Below, in pieces: positions 1-5,865 of a stretch of 6,117 nt of DNA. The stretch's first letter is position 1. Each line of letters starts with the position of its first letter. A program made the position numbers and the translations under genes. The notes beneath the pieces were generated by a model that was given only the letters and a program-made list of their open reading frames with translations, ran no database searches and was not told the DNA's origin. Origin of the DNA: Candidatus Cloacimonadota bacterium (GTDB taxonomy: Bacteria; Cloacimonadota; Cloacimonadia; Cloacimonadales; TCS61); the NCBI GenBank assembly GCA_030638385.1, contig DAOWES010000031.1, forward strand, positions 1 to 6,117, in the 5' to 3' direction.

Positions 1-654
1 TTCATAAGTAAATTCATTGAAACTGAAAAAATTCATATTCTTAGCAGGTTTATTTCTATTCTTCACAACATCAGTACCATATAACTCTGTTATCAATTTA
101 TAGGAAAGTGAACCTTGAATATCAATTTTAACAAGCTCGTCAGATATATCTTTGATATTAACTTCTTCATTCTCTTTTCTATAAGAATTGATAAAATCTG
201 CGTCTGCGACTAATCCACGTTCTTCATCAGTAATATCGTGCCCTGCATTGATCACTAATAAAAAGTTATCATTGGCAACTTTCATGATAATAAGATCATC
301 CAAGACAGTTCCTTTTTCTGTTAGAAGCAATGTATATTTACATTGTCCAATTTTCATAGAAGAAATATTTGCCGGTAAGACCCTGTTCAATAAGGCTTCT
401 GCATCTTTTCCACTGAATTGAATTTGAGCCATATGATCAATATTAAATATGGCTACTCTTTCTACTGCTTTAGCTTCTTCCAGCACACTGGTAAGATAAT
501 TAACAGCCATCTCAAATTCACCGAAATTACTTGTTTTTATAGGTTCAAAATTTCTATTTAAATGTTCAGCTAATCTTTGTTGATACCATTGTTCTGCATC
601 CCACAAAGCAGTTTTTCTTGGTTCATTAGGAAAATCAAATCCAATTTTTTTCAT
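1..654 (-). CDS. GcvT-family aminomethyltransferase-like protein (3' end outside window)
   Basis: The minus-strand frame is open from an ATG at 654 to the window edge (218 codons, no stop), so the C-terminus is missing; full GcvT proteins are about 360 aa. The core resembles the folate-binding domain of glycine-cleavage T protein. Residues 69-82 (IFNIDHMAQIQFSG) correspond to the family's FDvSHM-q-v-G block. KYTLLLTEKGTVLDDLII (about 106-123) contains the DD pair at 119-120, where the family has its catalytic aspartate, and LLVINAGH (132-139) matches the conserved VNA strand. GcvT proteins transfer the aminomethyl carbon to tetrahydrofolate in the cytoplasm; related proteins demethylate other substrates or have no known reaction. 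The N-terminus (residues 1-65) is unlike canonical GcvT: the usual EHLAVR segment is replaced by a longer, charged, helical-looking stretch. The start is supported by AGGAGT four bases upstream of the ATG. No gcvH or gcvP is visible, so glycine cleavage is an inference. Family membership is likely; substrate is uncertain. Confidence 0.82.
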   Translation of the reverse strand, partial: MKKIGFDFPNEPRKTALWDAEQWYQQRLAEHLNRNFEPIKTSNFGEFEMAVNYLTSVLEEAKAVERVAIFNIDHMAQIQFSGKDAEALLNRVLPANISSMKIGQCKYTLLLTEKGTVLDDLIIMKVANDNFLLVINAGHDITDEERGLVADADFINSYRKENEEVNIKDISDELVKIDIQGSLSYKLITELYGTDVVKNRNKPAKNMNFFSFNEFTYE

Positions 655-741
655 CTTTACTCCTATTCTGATAATTTTATTGATGCTAAAATTTATGTCT
701 CAAAATTTTTGTAAAGAATATTCCCTTTATAGAACTAGCCT

Positions 742-770
742 ATTATACTATTATTTAAATTTACTCTAAA
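742..770 (-). promoter_or_regulatory. Sigma70-type promoter of the GcvT-like gene
   Basis: On the minus strand TTTAGA (770-765) is followed after exactly 17 bases by a perfect TATAAT (747-742). This predicts a start near 735 and a leader of about 80 nt before the ATG at 654. The leader is AT-rich and shows no glycine-riboswitch-like conserved blocks. The -10 is ideal, the -35 matches four of six consensus bases. Confidence 0.55.
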
Positions 771-867
771 AACCTCAAAAACACCCAAACCGGATAATTC
801 TTAAAACTAGCTTTACTCTAATTTTGGAATAATATTGCATTATAGTTCATATTTGAATCTCATTATG

Positions 868-911
868 CACCATAGGCGCACAAGCCTGTGCTCGTCTGCC
901 TAGGCGGGCTT
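868..911. repeat. GC-rich foldable island, possible dispersed repeat
   Basis: In otherwise AT-rich sequence, 28 of the 43 bases from 868 to 910 are G or C. TAGGC (873-877) pairs with GCCTA (898-902), enclosing a perfect inner hairpin GCACA-AGCC-TGTGC (878-891). A competing fold pairs 882-889 with 904-911 (AAGCCTGT with GCGGGCTT, two G-U pairs). The self-complementary octamer GCCTAGGC occupies 898-905, and TAGGCG occurs twice (873-878, 901-906). Such compact GC-rich palindromic islands are often REP- or MITE-like intergenic repeats, but one copy cannot show that. It has no adjacent U-tract, so it is not a typical intrinsic terminator. Confidence 0.45.
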
Positions 912-977
912 ATAAATCTGGCACGGATCGTCATTTAGTTAGTTATAAAATTTGAAATGTATTATTTTATTGATCAC

Positions 978-1020
978 AAAAAAAAGTTATTGTCGAATAG
1001 GATTATTTTCATCAATCCTA
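978..1020 (-). terminator. Possible terminator after the phosphate operon
   Basis: Read leftward, a 7-bp perfect stem TAGGATT/AATCCTA (1020-1014 with 1004-998, 9-base loop) begins about 33 bases past the permease stop. A run of eight T (minus strand, 985-978) follows 12 bases after the stem. That gap is longer than in a standard intrinsic terminator, so the call is tentative; a weaker 4-bp TATT/AATA hairpin lies closer to the T-run. Confidence 0.4.
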
Positions 1021-1052
1021 ACAGTTTACTTCAGCTTTCTTTCATATATCCC

Positions 1053-2102
1053 TTATTTAAAAACACTTTGCATGAAAACATTCTGCATAAAAAATAGAAA
1101 AATATATGATATTATCGCCGAAGCAATAGGTGTGGCTATCCAAGCCAAACTTATTTGTCCAAGCTTTTTAAAATTCATATTTCTTCCACCTTTTGCAAAA
1201 CTAATTCCCATCACCGCCCCCACAACAGCTTGTGACGAAGAAACTGGGACTAGAGGAAATGTTGGCAAATGATGAGAAGCTAAAAAATCATACAATCCCT
1301 GAGATGCAAACAAGAACAATGTTATTGATGTTGCCAGCACAACCACTAATGCAGTAACAGGTGAAAGCTTGAATATCCCCGAACCGATTGTCATCATTAC
1401 CTTTTTGGAATAAGTAAAGACTCCAATTGCAATTGCGATACCACCTATAAAAAACAATTGTTGTGCCGATGAAAGATGAAATATCCCGGCCACTGAAATC
1501 TCTTTAAATGGAGATAATTTTACAAAAATCCCCATTACATTACCAATATTATTTGCACCCAAACTGTAAGAGCCAAATGCACCCACAATTAATAATCCAA
1601 TTCGAGTATAATAATCTATATGTAAGATATGAACTTTGGAGCTTTCAACAATTTTTTTTGTTAAATAAAAAAGCAAAAAAGCTATTATTGCAGTTAAAAT
1701 GGGAGAAAATACCCAAGTACCGGCAATTTTGTACAATACCGAAAGGTCTGTTGACGTATGAGAATAGAAATTCCAACCAATAATCCCTCCCACAATAGCC
1801 TGACTTGTTGAAATGGGAAGTCCTATTTTAGTCATAAAAAATGAAGTGATTGCTGCTGCTGAAGCAACAACAAAAGCACCCGCGAAAGTATTGATTGCCC
1901 CCAGCTTCCCCAAGGTTTCGGCTGTGCCGGCTCCACTGGCTACTGCTCCCAATATCAAAAAGATACTACAAATAATTGCTGCTGTTTTAAACTTAATCAT
2001 ACGGGTTGCCACAGCTGTACCAAAGAAATTTGCCGCATTATTGGCTCCCAAAGACCATCCTAAAAAGAGACCACTAGATAAGAAAAATATTACGGTTAAC
2101 AT
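1053..2102 (-). CDS. pit: PiT-family inorganic phosphate permease
   Basis: A 349-aa integral membrane protein of the PiT (PHO-4) family, which imports phosphate, often as a metal-phosphate complex, driven by H+ or Na+. The family's internal duplication is plain. GANNAANFFG (19-28) is mirrored by GANNIGNVMG (182-191), GLPISTSQAIVGG (94-106) by VPVSSSQAVVGA (285-296), and TWVFSP (129-134) by AWIATP (319-325). Hydrophobic stretches near 3-18, 40-57, 70-90, 100-112, 128-147, 167-180, 215-230, 247-267, 288-302 and 320-340 suggest about ten membrane segments, and the length is normal for short bacterial PiT proteins. The frame can be extended to a TTG at 2117, but that TTG overlaps the GGAGAG (2116-2111) that serves as Shine-Dalgarno for the ATG at 2102, so the ATG is chosen. 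It is the last gene of the ppx-DUF47-pit operon, 24 nt after the DUF47 stop. The bare symbol covers pitA/pitB-type genes; ion coupling cannot be read from the sequence. Confidence 0.95.
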   Translation of the reverse strand: MLTVIFFLSSGLFLGWSLGANNAANFFGTAVATRMIKFKTAAIICSIFLILGAVASGAGTAETLGKLGAINTFAGAFVVASAAAITSFFMTKIGLPISTSQAIVGGIIGWNFYSHTSTDLSVLYKIAGTWVFSPILTAIIAFLLFYLTKKIVESSKVHILHIDYYTRIGLLIVGAFGSYSLGANNIGNVMGIFVKLSPFKEISVAGIFHLSSAQQLFFIGGIAIAIGVFTYSKKVMMTIGSGIFKLSPVTALVVVLATSITLFLFASQGLYDFLASHHLPTFPLVPVSSSQAVVGAVMGISFAKGGRNMNFKKLGQISLAWIATPIASAIISYIFLFFMQNVFMQSVFK

Positions 2103-2126
2103 TTTGTCACTCTCCAATAAAACAAC

Positions 2127-2780
2127 TTAAATTCTTCGTTTAATAGCATATACGGCTAAGCGCTCAGCCACCGATTCTGCCACATCAGACACTGCCACAA
2201 TCTTTTCTGCAAAATATCTCATATGAACTTTCTGACTAAAATCTTCAATCTCATCACTATTAAAAATACCTCTTTTTAAATGCTCCTCCACATTATCAGC
2301 TTCATGTTCGTAAAAATGGACCCTATTTACGAAATCACTAACCATAGCAATGTCTCGAAAAAAAGCTCGAGCTCCTTTCACTACCTCTTCAACTGATTTA
2401 CAAGAAAGCTCGGCAAGTTCAATAAAATCGCTTTTAAGAAAATCTGGGATTACAGGAGTTTCAATCGAAAACTGTTCCAATACTTTCTCGCAGATATCAA
2501 CGATATCATCCAGCGTTTCCAAAAGACCTAAAACATCTCCACGAGATTCCGGTATAAGCATATAAGTATATAGTTTATGTTTAATATCGCGACGCACATT
2601 ATCGGCATCAGTTTCTAAAACGGATATTTCTTTATAATTCCTCTCAAATTTATCATTTTTCCCACCTACATAAGCTCTCACACCCTCCAGAAAAATTAAT
2701 CCTGCTGTGGTAACTCGATCGAGATAACCATCAATTTCTCCTTCAAGTTGTTTAGTTTTAGTATTAAATAAATTTGTCAT
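2127..2780 (-). CDS. DUF47 / PhoU-like protein, putative regulator of the Pit permease
   Basis: A 217-aa soluble, all-helical protein of the DUF47 (TIGR00153, PhoU_div) family. It shows PhoU-type acidic motifs of the E/D-xxx-D kind that bind metal clusters in PhoU proteins: ETDAD (56-60), ETLDDIVD (88-95) and EHEADNVEE (158-166). The conserved C-terminal helix is EKIVAVSDVAESVAERL (192-208). DUF47 proteins are very often encoded next to PiT permeases and are thought to control phosphate flux through them at the inner face of the membrane; the mechanism is not settled. The gene lies 9 nt after the ppx-like gene. Its Shine-Dalgarno AGGAG (2791-2787) overlaps the ppx TAG stop (2792-2790), which points to translational coupling, and the pit gene follows after 24 nt. 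Length is typical and no frameshift is seen. The family call is firm, the regulatory role inferred from context. Confidence 0.92.
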   Translation of the reverse strand: MTNLFNTKTKQLEGEIDGYLDRVTTAGLIFLEGVRAYVGGKNDKFERNYKEISVLETDADNVRRDIKHKLYTYMLIPESRGDVLGLLETLDDIVDICEKVLEQFSIETPVIPDFLKSDFIELAELSCKSVEEVVKGARAFFRDIAMVSDFVNRVHFYEHEADNVEEHLKRGIFNSDEIEDFSQKVHMRYFAEKIVAVSDVAESVAERLAVYAIKRRI

Positions 2781-2786
2781 ACTTCA

Positions 2787-2792
2787 CTCCTA
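2787..2792 (-). promoter_or_regulatory. Shine-Dalgarno of the DUF47 gene overlapping the ppx-like stop codon
   Basis: The minus strand reads TAGGAG: the TAG (2792-2790) ends the ppx-like frame, and AGGAG (2791-2787) is the ribosome binding site for the ATG at 2780, six bases away. Ribosomes finishing the first gene sit on the binding site of the second, which favours coupled translation of the two proteins. Confidence 0.75.
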
Positions 2793-3710
2793 TCTATGCG
2801 TTTTCAAATATCTATCATACATCAATCCATGACGCAAACCACGATCACTAATTATTAAAGAATCTGCTTCAAAAATTTCCATAATCATTTTTATTATCCC
2901 AGCTCCTGCCAAAATGACATCTGCTCTTTTGGGATGAAGACCCATTATTTGTTTTCGCTCTTCAATAGTTTTATTTCTATATAAATTCATCTGTTTATTT
3001 ACTTCGCCTAAATTCATTTCTGAGCCATGAATAACTTTGGGATCATATTTGATCATCTTATGCATAACTGCTCCCATTGTGGTTACAGTTCCACCTATCC
3101 CAATTAAATAGTCAGCTTTCTGTCCGGAAATTCTATCCAAAAATATTCTTTTAAGATGATCTTGCATTTTTTGCAATTCACTATCAGTTACAGGATCTGA
3201 AAGTAAAAATTCTTCGGTGGGATAAACTGCTCCCAGATTGACACTAATTCGATTTTCATAAGATACCCCATTCCCGAAAATAAATTCAGTACTACCACCA
3301 CCGGTATCAAAAACCACCACTTTCCCACTTGTTTGTTTCATAAAAGATAACACAGAAAGATATGACAATCTTGCTTCCTCGCTACCGGAAATTATCTGGA
3401 TATCTAATCCCAATTTTGCTTTTACTTTTTTTAGGAACAACTCGCTATTTTGTGCGACACGCAAACACATAGTACCAAGTGCAATTATCTCATTCACGTT
3501 CTCATCTTCAGCCATTTTCATAAATTCAGCCAATACTTCAATATTCCTCTGCATAGCCTCTTTAGAAATCAACCCGGTTTTTGAGACTCCTTCACCCAAT
3601 CTAGAAATATTGCTAATATCCAATATTGTTGTTACTTTCATATTTTCAATTGCAAATAAGAAAAATTTAATTGAGTTTGTTCCAATATCTAATATTGCAA
3701 ATTTATTCAT
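2790..3710 (-). CDS. Short Ppx/GppA-family phosphatase (exopolyphosphatase or pppGpp phosphohydrolase)
   Basis: A 306-aa protein of the ASKHA-fold Ppx/GppA family, cytoplasmic, releasing Pi from polyphosphate and/or converting pppGpp to ppGpp. DIGTNSIK (8-15) is the phosphate-1 loop. ISGSEEARLSYL (107-118) holds Glu112, which aligns with catalytic Glu121 of E. coli Ppx. VVFDTGGGSTEF (132-143) is the phosphate-2 loop, with Asp135 and Glu142 matching E. coli Asp143 and Glu150. IGIGGTVTTMGAV and, near the end, ADSLIISDRGLRHGLMYD are also family hallmarks. It lacks the C-terminal HD-like domain of the roughly 500-aa enterobacterial enzymes, so it belongs to the short two-lobed type. GGAGAG seven bases upstream of the ATG supports the start. 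As first gene of the operon with DUF47 and pit, a role in phosphate release or storage fits well. Sequence alone does not separate Ppx from GppA activity, so no symbol is given. Confidence 0.92.
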   Translation of the reverse strand: MNKFAILDIGTNSIKFFLFAIENMKVTTILDISNISRLGEGVSKTGLISKEAMQRNIEVLAEFMKMAEDENVNEIIALGTMCLRVAQNSELFLKKVKAKLGLDIQIISGSEEARLSYLSVLSFMKQTSGKVVVFDTGGGSTEFIFGNGVSYENRISVNLGAVYPTEEFLLSDPVTDSELQKMQDHLKRIFLDRISGQKADYLIGIGGTVTTMGAVMHKMIKYDPKVIHGSEMNLGEVNKQMNLYRNKTIEERKQIMGLHPKRADVILAGAGIIKMIMEIFEADSLIISDRGLRHGLMYDRYLKTHR

Positions 3711-3795
3711 TTATCTCTCCAAAGTCGAGCTTTTCCTATCTTCCCAAATTATGTAACTTACAGTTCAGAATGAGATTTGAAATCGTTTTAAATAC

Positions 3796-3825
3796 AACAT
3801 AAAGCAAGTTATTTTTGTTTTTCAA
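3796..3825 (-). promoter_or_regulatory. Candidate promoter of the ppx-DUF47-pit operon
   Basis: Minus-strand TTGAAA (3825-3820, five of six consensus bases) is followed after 18 bases by TATGTT (3801-3796, four of six). The predicted start near 3789 gives a leader of about 80 nt. A promoter somewhere in 3711-3860 is expected because the upstream gene ends in a strong terminator. This pair is the best I see, but AT-rich DNA gives many chance matches. No recognisable Pho box is present. Confidence 0.3.
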
Positions 3826-3860
3826 TTATTTATTTATCTAAAAATCATTAAATTTTGGAC

Positions 3861-3896
3861 AAAAAAATTGGCGAATAATCAAAATTATCCGCCCAA
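3861..3896 (-). terminator. Intrinsic terminator of the 121-aa gene
   Basis: On the minus strand a 10-bp stem GGCGGATAAT/AUUAUUCGCC (3893-3884 with 3879-3870) closes a 4-base loop and contains one G-U pair. It is followed after two bases by seven T (3867-3861). The wobble forms only when read leftward (it is an A-C mismatch on the plus strand), and the T-run is on that side only, so it is directional. It begins 17 bases past the stop at 3910. Confidence 0.88.
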
Positions 3897-3909
3897 CTAA
3901 TTTTATATC

Positions 3910-4275
3910 TTAATTCCTAATTTTCTTATTTGTTTTTTCCTGATGTTTAGTATGATGAACATATCTATGATGAGCAGTTTTTGCAAATTTGCTAATTACA
4001 TTTGATAAATCGGAGCATTCCCAAATCTTAACAAATTCCTCATTATCTAATAAAGAATTATCGATTTTATAATGTTCATCATTACTCGGTTCAAATAGTA
4101 TTGAACTATCCGTTATATTAACTGTCCCACTATTGAACACAGACTTAAGAAGTTTAAAGGTTACGTAGGAAAAATAATTTGCAACATCTATCTGACCTTC
4201 CGAATTATTGATAGTGTTACGTAATTCATGAATCAACTCATTCCCTATCTGACTATAAGATAATTGATTTTTCAT
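3910..4275 (-). CDS. Unrecognised 121-aa protein with histidine-rich basic tail
   Basis: I do not recognise this protein. It is soluble, with no signal peptide and no membrane segment. The N-terminal part (about 1-50) looks helical (for example residues 11-24 and 31-48), followed by a short strand-like acidic middle (TVNITDSSILFEPSNDEHYKI, about 51-71) and another helical stretch (75-98). The last 25 residues are basic and histidine-rich: H102, H103, H107, H108 and H111 followed by lysines and arginines, which could bind a metal or nucleic acid, but this is inference. The gene is real by context: AGGAGG sits five bases before the ATG, the frame has sensible composition, and an excellent intrinsic terminator follows. 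It is a single-gene unit transcribed away from the membrane GGDEF gene, sharing a 255-bp control region with it. A small lineage-specific regulator is possible. Confidence 0.8.
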   Translation of the reverse strand: MKNQLSYSQIGNELIHELRNTINNSEGQIDVANYFSYVTFKLLKSVFNSGTVNITDSSILFEPSNDEHYKIDNSLLDNEEFVKIWECSDLSNVISKFAKTAHHRYVHHTKHQEKTNKKIRN

Positions 4276-4432
4276 TTCTACCTCCTAATATTTGTAATTT
4301 TTGTTCCTTCATCATTTATAACTTTCGATAATATCTATTTTAGAGTCAAGCAATAAATGCTTTGCTAAGTTTTTTATCAATTCACTTATTTAACATTCAA
4401 CTCCATATTTTTTTTTAGATGCAAAATCGATA

Positions 4433-4492
4433 GTAAAATTGATACATATTTCTCATTTTTCGATTTTACAACTTGACTTTATATCGAAAAAT
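4433..4492. repeat. Overlapping inverted repeats around the GGDEF promoter -35
   Basis: ATTTTTCGAT (4455-4464) and ATCGAAAAAT (4483-4492) form a perfect 10-bp inverted repeat whose 18-base spacer contains the -35 hexamer. The left arm is shared with a second repeat, GTAAAATTGA (4433-4442) against TCGATTTTAC (4460-4469), nine of ten matching plus one G-T. The arms lie mostly upstream of the predicted start, so they look like DNA operators rather than RNA hairpins. The binding protein is unknown. Confidence 0.5.
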
Positions 4493-4501
4493 CAATATTT
4501 T
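4473..4501 (+). promoter_or_regulatory. Sigma70-type promoter of the membrane GGDEF gene
   Basis: TTGACT (4473-4478, five of six) is followed after 17 bases by TATTTT (4496-4501, four of six). The predicted start near 4508 gives a leader of only about 22 nt, just enough for the AAGGA Shine-Dalgarno. The -35 sits inside the 4455-4492 inverted repeat, so a repressor bound there would block polymerase. Confidence 0.6.
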
Positions 4502-4530
4502 AAAAACATAAGTAAATATAAGGAAAAATA

Positions 4531-5850
4531 ATGCTAAAACATCCAAAAGACATATATAAGCCATTAATCATCCCAATCTTATTATTTATCATATCCACTT
4601 TGCTAGTTACAAGATGGTATGATCAATTACTCTCTTTTAATAATCCTCCAGAATTTAAGGCCTCTTTAAATTTTCTTCAATTTACACCATATATCCTTTT
4701 TACAGGATGCCTTCTTTTAGCTTTAAGATCAAATAGCAGACAATTCTTATTTTCCATTATACTGGCTTTATTTTGTTATTACATCATCTCTTCTCAAAAT
4801 CTGCAAAAAATTCAAGATCAGGAATTTTCATCCTACTATCTAAATCTATTACTAATAATTATACCTTTGAATTTGATTTTTTTCTCTACAAAGAAAAGGC
4901 CAATTACCTCAATCAATACCATTTTCATTGGGATTATAATCAGTTTTGAAATTTCAATAATTCTCTTCCTAGCAAAATTTGTGCAAATAGTAAAGTCTGA
5001 GACTTTTATTAATTTTACATATTACTCACCAAATATGGCAAAAGTCATCTCTACTATTTCAAAAAATATTATTGGGCATTTAGTACCCGATAGTTTATTT
5101 CAAGGATATTACATTTCCAATTTGGGAATCGCTACATTAATAATTTCACTCATATTCATTTCCCTAAAATATTTATTCGATTTCAAGCATCTTTATATTG
5201 GCAACAAACTGCTAATCATCTATCTTTTCAGTGCAATATTTCTGCACAATTTTCAACATGCAGCAATGATTTTTTTTAGTTTCTGTGCTTTTTCGTTTAT
5301 CATTCTCAGCATGGAGTCTAGTTTTTCTTTGGCCTATCTTGACGATTTAACTAAATTACCGGGCAAAAAAAAACTTGAGAAAGCAATGCAAAATTTAGAA
5401 AAGAATTATACAATTGCCATGGTAGGTGTAGATTTAGTTAAACAAACTAATAATAAATACGGTTATAGAGTTGGTGACCAAGCATTACAGAAAATTTCTA
5501 CCGAATTACGAGAAATTGGTGGTGGAAGCAAAGCATATAGATTTGCCGGTGATAAATTCACCGTTATTTTCCCTGGTAAAAACGCAACTGAAGCAGTGCA
5601 ATATTTAGAAAAATTCAGAGCTTCTTTATGTATTTCAACATTTATTGTGCGAAATAAAATGAGAAAAAAAGCTTCGATTTCAGATCGCAAAAAGCAAAGA
5701 AATAAAAATGAGAAAACAATTAGGCTATCAGTTAGTATAGGCGTAGCAAATAAAGATAAGCAAAATAATGTTCCGGAGAAAGTACTAAAAAAAGCAGATA
5801 TGCTGTTATATGAATCTAAAAAAGCAGGAAGAAACCGAATTACAAAATAA
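4531..5850 (+). CDS. Multi-pass membrane protein with degenerate (probably non-catalytic) GGDEF domain
   Basis: A 439-aa protein with a hydrophobic N-terminal half of about seven to eight membrane segments (near 11-27, 52-66, 71-88, 104-118, 129-150, 197-215, 226-240, 243-260) and a cytoplasmic GGDEF domain (about 265-439). The domain opens with LDDLTKLPG (270-278) and closes with SIGVA (402-406) and ADMLLYESKKAGRNR (422-436). GGDEF enzymes make cyclic di-GMP from GTP, but key positions are changed. The signature is AGDKF (339-343), so the fourth-position glutamate is Lys342. The aspartate equivalent to PleD Asp327, a metal ligand, is Gly299. Asn307 and Asp316, matching PleD Asn335 and Asp344 that recognise guanine, are kept, and no RxxD inhibitory site precedes the signature. 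GTP or c-di-GMP binding without synthesis is therefore likely. A lysine/arginine-rich insert (372-398) precedes the SIGVA strand; I recall similar inserts in a subfamily of membrane GGDEF proteins. AAGGA six bases upstream supports the start. The zinc-ribbon gene follows after 15 nt, probably in the same transcript. Confidence 0.9.
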   Translation: MLKHPKDIYKPLIIPILLFIISTLLVTRWYDQLLSFNNPPEFKASLNFLQFTPYILFTGCLLLALRSNSRQFLFSIILALFCYYIISSQNLQKIQDQEFSSYYLNLLLIIIPLNLIFFSTKKRPITSINTIFIGIIISFEISIILFLAKFVQIVKSETFINFTYYSPNMAKVISTISKNIIGHLVPDSLFQGYYISNLGIATLIISLIFISLKYLFDFKHLYIGNKLLIIYLFSAIFLHNFQHAAMIFFSFCAFSFIILSMESSFSLAYLDDLTKLPGKKKLEKAMQNLEKNYTIAMVGVDLVKQTNNKYGYRVGDQALQKISTELREIGGGSKAYRFAGDKFTVIFPGKNATEAVQYLEKFRASLCISTFIVRNKMRKKASISDRKKQRNKNEKTIRLSVSIGVANKDKQNNVPEKVLKKADMLLYESKKAGRNRITK

Positions 5851-5865
5851 CCAAAGGAGGATTTT

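Larger units (their letters stand above)
655..1052. other. 398-base intergenic spacer
   Basis: No credible gene lies here; a short plus-strand frame from 952 is mostly the antisense of the permease gene and has no ribosome binding site. Read leftward, the spacer contains a possible terminator for the phosphate operon (978-1020), a GC-rich structured island (868-911), and the promoter and leader of the GcvT-like gene (655-770). The remaining sequence is plain AT-rich DNA. Confidence 0.7.
4276..4530. other. Divergent control region between the 121-aa gene and the GGDEF gene
   Basis: These 255 bases contain both transcription starts of the divergent pair. The rightward promoter is clear (4473-4501). 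Leftward, only a weak pair is seen: TTATTG (4356-4351), 17 bases, TATTAT (4333-4328). ATCGA-type motifs recur at 4323-4330, 4423-4431, 4456-4464 and 4483-4491, several forming inverted repeats. The Shine-Dalgarno sites AGGAGG (4286-4281, minus) and AAGGA (4520-4524, plus) lie at the two ends. Confidence 0.65.

Noticed and set aside
655..735. The roughly 80-nt leader of the GcvT-like gene as a possible glycine riboswitch
   Set aside because: It is AT-rich, short for a glycine riboswitch and shows no conserved aptamer blocks or expression-platform hairpin.
919..936. TGGCACGG resembling the -24 half of a sigma54 promoter on the plus strand
   Set aside because: The -12 position expected at 930-933 reads gtca, not a TTGC-type element, and no rightward gene follows; the DNA beyond 1053 is antisense to the permease gene.
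952..1272. Plus-strand open frame of 106 codons
   Set aside because: Most of it is the exact antisense of the well-supported permease gene, and it lacks a Shine-Dalgarno.
1813..2130. Plus-strand open frame of 105 codons rich in Ala, Pro and Lys
   Set aside because: It is the antisense shadow of the permease coding strand, with no ribosome site; the minus frame carries the conserved PiT motifs.
3752..3762. TGTAA-C-TTACA palindrome in the ppx-like leader as an operator
   Set aside because: A single 5+1+5 palindrome is expected by chance in a 200-bp AT-rich spacer, it has no second copy in the window, and it matches no motif I know.
4347..4376. AGCAA/TTGCT hairpin followed by TTTTTT as a plus-strand terminator
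   Set aside because: The stem is only 5 bp of weak pairs, no rightward gene lies upstream to be terminated, and the T-run is typical of this AT-rich spacer.
5463..5690. Minus-strand open frame of 75 codons inside the GGDEF gene
   Set aside because: It lies fully within the conserved GGDEF domain on the opposite strand and has no ribosome site or promoter of its own.
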